The position numbers and the translations under genes were made by a program. A DNA stretch of 64,000 nt from Paraburkholderia agricolaris (GTDB lineage Bacteria; Pseudomonadota; Gammaproteobacteria; Burkholderiales; Burkholderiaceae). This document shows positions 62,865-64,000 of the stretch, piece after piece; position 1 is the stretch's first letter; every line of letters begins with the position of its first letter. The stretch is taken from contig NZ_QPER01000002.1 of NCBI RefSeq assembly GCF_009455635.1, positions 1,798,001 to 1,862,000 of the forward strand, written 5' to 3'. A model generated the notes under the pieces. The model saw only the letters and a program-made list of their open reading frames with translations, made no database searches and had not been told where the DNA came from.

Positions 62865-63572
62865 ATGAACTCCACTCCCGACGCTGTTTCCCGCCCCTCC
62901 ATCCGCGCATTGACCTTGCTTGAAGGGCGCGTGCTCGGCGTGCTGGTCGAAAAGCAGCACACCGTGCCGGACAGCTATCCGCTTTCGCTAAACGCACTGA
63001 CCTTGGGCTGCAACCAGAAGACCGGCCGATCGCCCGTGATCAACGCGACCGAAGCCGAAGTGCTGACCGCCGTTGACGGCCTGAAGCGCCTGAGCCTCGT
63101 AATGGAAGGCAGCAGCAGCCGCGTGCCGCGCTTCGAGCACAACATGAATCGTGTCCTGGGCTTGCCGAGTCAGTCGGCGGCCTTGCTGACCACGTTGCTG
63201 CTGCGCGGTCCGCAGACCGCCGCCGAATTGCGCCTGAACAGCGCGCGCCTGCATGGATTTGCCGACATTTCGTCGGTCGAGGCGTTTCTCGATGAACTCG
63301 CGGCCAACGATCCGCCGCGCGTGGTGAAACTGGCCCGCACACCGGGCGAACGCGAAAACCGCTGGATGCATCTGCTGTGCGGCGAAGTCAGCGCGAGCGA
63401 TCTCGCTCAGCCGGGCGGGGAAGACGAGGTGGTGCCGCTGTCGGCGTTCGAGGCGGTAAAAGCCGAGCAGAAACGGCTTGCCGATGAGCTGAGCCGGCTT
63501 CAGGCGGTGGTACAGCGCATGGCCGCTGAACTGGGCATTGAAATCGATGAAGCGTCTGGCACGGGAGACTGA
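62865..63572 (+). CDS. yceH: YceH-family protein (DUF480)
   Basis: 235 residues. LEGRVLGVLVEKQHTVPDSYPLSLNALTLGCNQKTGRSPV near the N terminus and LLLRGPQTAAELRLNSARLHGFAD in the middle are the YceH pattern, two winged-helix-like domains. A C-terminal coiled segment (AEQKRLADELSRLQAVVQRM) follows. Role unproven; sometimes linked to DNA or ribosome functions. Confidence 0.92.
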   Translation: MNSTPDAVSRPSIRALTLLEGRVLGVLVEKQHTVPDSYPLSLNALTLGCNQKTGRSPVINATEAEVLTAVDGLKRLSLVMEGSSSRVPRFEHNMNRVLGLPSQSAALLTTLLLRGPQTAAELRLNSARLHGFADISSVEAFLDELAANDPPRVVKLARTPGERENRWMHLLCGEVSASDLAQPGGEDEVVPLSAFEAVKAEQKRLADELSRLQAVVQRMAAELGIEIDEASGTGD

Positions 63573-63623
63573 AGCCCGATTACCTGCTCGTGCGCTGCGA
63601 GTGAGCGCGCGAGCGGCCGGAAA

Positions 63624-64000
63624 CTAGAACTTGTAGTTCACCGAAGCGAGCGTATTGAGCTCGAATCTTTTTTCGGTAATCGGACTATTGGCCGCGTCGT
63701 GCTCCAGTCGCCCGAAAGTCGCGGAAACCGAGCCATTCCAGTGTTTGGAAAAGTCGTACGTCACCATGGCGTTCATGTGGATGTCCCGTACGCCGGCGCT
63801 GGTGCCATACGTGGGCAATCCCGAGGCCGCGCTCTGCTGTCCGGACACGCCGAAGAAAGTCCGTGTATAAGTCCCGTTCGCCCACGTAAAGCCCGGACCC
63901 ACGGAGAACAGCCAGCCGCCAACCGGCGCGGACGCCACGAAATCCGTGCTGACCGTAGTCCCCTGGTGATGGCCGGCGATATCCTGGTACAACGCCACTG
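63624..64000 (-). CDS. MipA/OmpV-family outer-membrane protein (C-terminal part, cut by window edge)
   Basis: The visible 124 residues are beta-barrel-like with TRTFFGVSGQQSAASGLP, GVRDIHMNAMVTYDFSKHWNG and the C-terminal strand LASVNYKF ending in Phe. These are the hallmarks of MipA/OmpV (MltA-interacting scaffold) proteins. The start lies beyond the right edge. Confidence 0.85.
   Translation of the reverse strand, partial: VALYQDIAGHHQGTTVSTDFVASAPVGGWLFSVGPGFTWANGTYTRTFFGVSGQQSAASGLPTYGTSAGVRDIHMNAMVTYDFSKHWNGSVSATFGRLEHDAANSPITEKRFELNTLASVNYKF

Overview
The window is a high-GC, densely packed stretch of ordinary chromosome from a Burkholderia-group betaproteobacterium, most likely Paraburkholderia. 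This rests on the classical Burkholderia-type porin, the three-subunit FAD sugar dehydrogenase of the B. cepacia type, many hybrid sensor kinases, the NrtR-controlled NAD salvage operon and the overall codon and GC style. That assignment is inference from gene content, not a database match. I see no rRNA, tRNA, CRISPR array, insertion sequence or prophage. Both ends are cut: a LysR regulator at the left and a MipA/OmpV-type outer-membrane protein at the right.

Layout. 1-2.2 kb: LysR fragment, ArsR regulator plus SRPBCC protein, glutathione S-transferase. 2.7-5 kb: lipoprotein M1 aminopeptidase. 5.1-7.7 kb: a divergent locus with a small protein and a cyclase-type membrane anchor to the left and a Tat-exported metallophosphoesterase plus a cupredoxin to the right; both sides carry the same two-block promoter-like element at identical spacing. 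8-14.1 kb: overlapping membrane-protein and GGDEF genes, a DUF1289 protein, a phytochelatin-synthase-like lipoprotein, a second GST and a Tat-exported berberine-bridge-type flavoprotein. 14.2-20.9 kb: DUF3311 plus a sodium:solute symporter, a MarC protein, a class II amidotransferase and a CobS/CobT-like ATPase-VWA pair. 21.4-28.3 kb: porin, FAD sugar dehydrogenase gamma-alpha-cytochrome c operon, transketolase. 28.3-41.8 kb: ZapE, three large hybrid kinases, an orphan receiver and glgX. 41.8-49.2 kb: class I aldolase, thioredoxin, a MarR regulator with two matching operators, MFS transporter, 6-phosphogluconate dehydrogenase, HAD hydrolase and several very small proteins. 49.6-53.1 kb: phosphoketolase-acetate kinase operon. 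53.1-55.7 kb: stress-type and unknown proteins. 55.7-59.1 kb: prs-nadV with divergent nrtR. 59.1-60.6 kb: D-amino acid dehydrogenase behind a tandem glycine riboswitch. 60.8-64 kb: LysE exporter behind a 12-bp tandem repeat, XRE-cupin regulator with GNAT, YceH.

How it works together. A carbon theme recurs: periplasmic sugar oxidation feeding a cytochrome, transketolase, 6-phosphogluconate dehydrogenase, class I aldolase, glycogen debranching, and the phosphoketolase/acetate kinase bypass. The most interesting non-coding signals are the divergent ECF-like element pair at 6171-6316, the tandem glycine riboswitch in front of a flavin amino-acid dehydrogenase, the NrtR palindrome over the prs-nadV promoter, the pair of MarR operators, and several regulator genes whose best promoter implies a leaderless mRNA.
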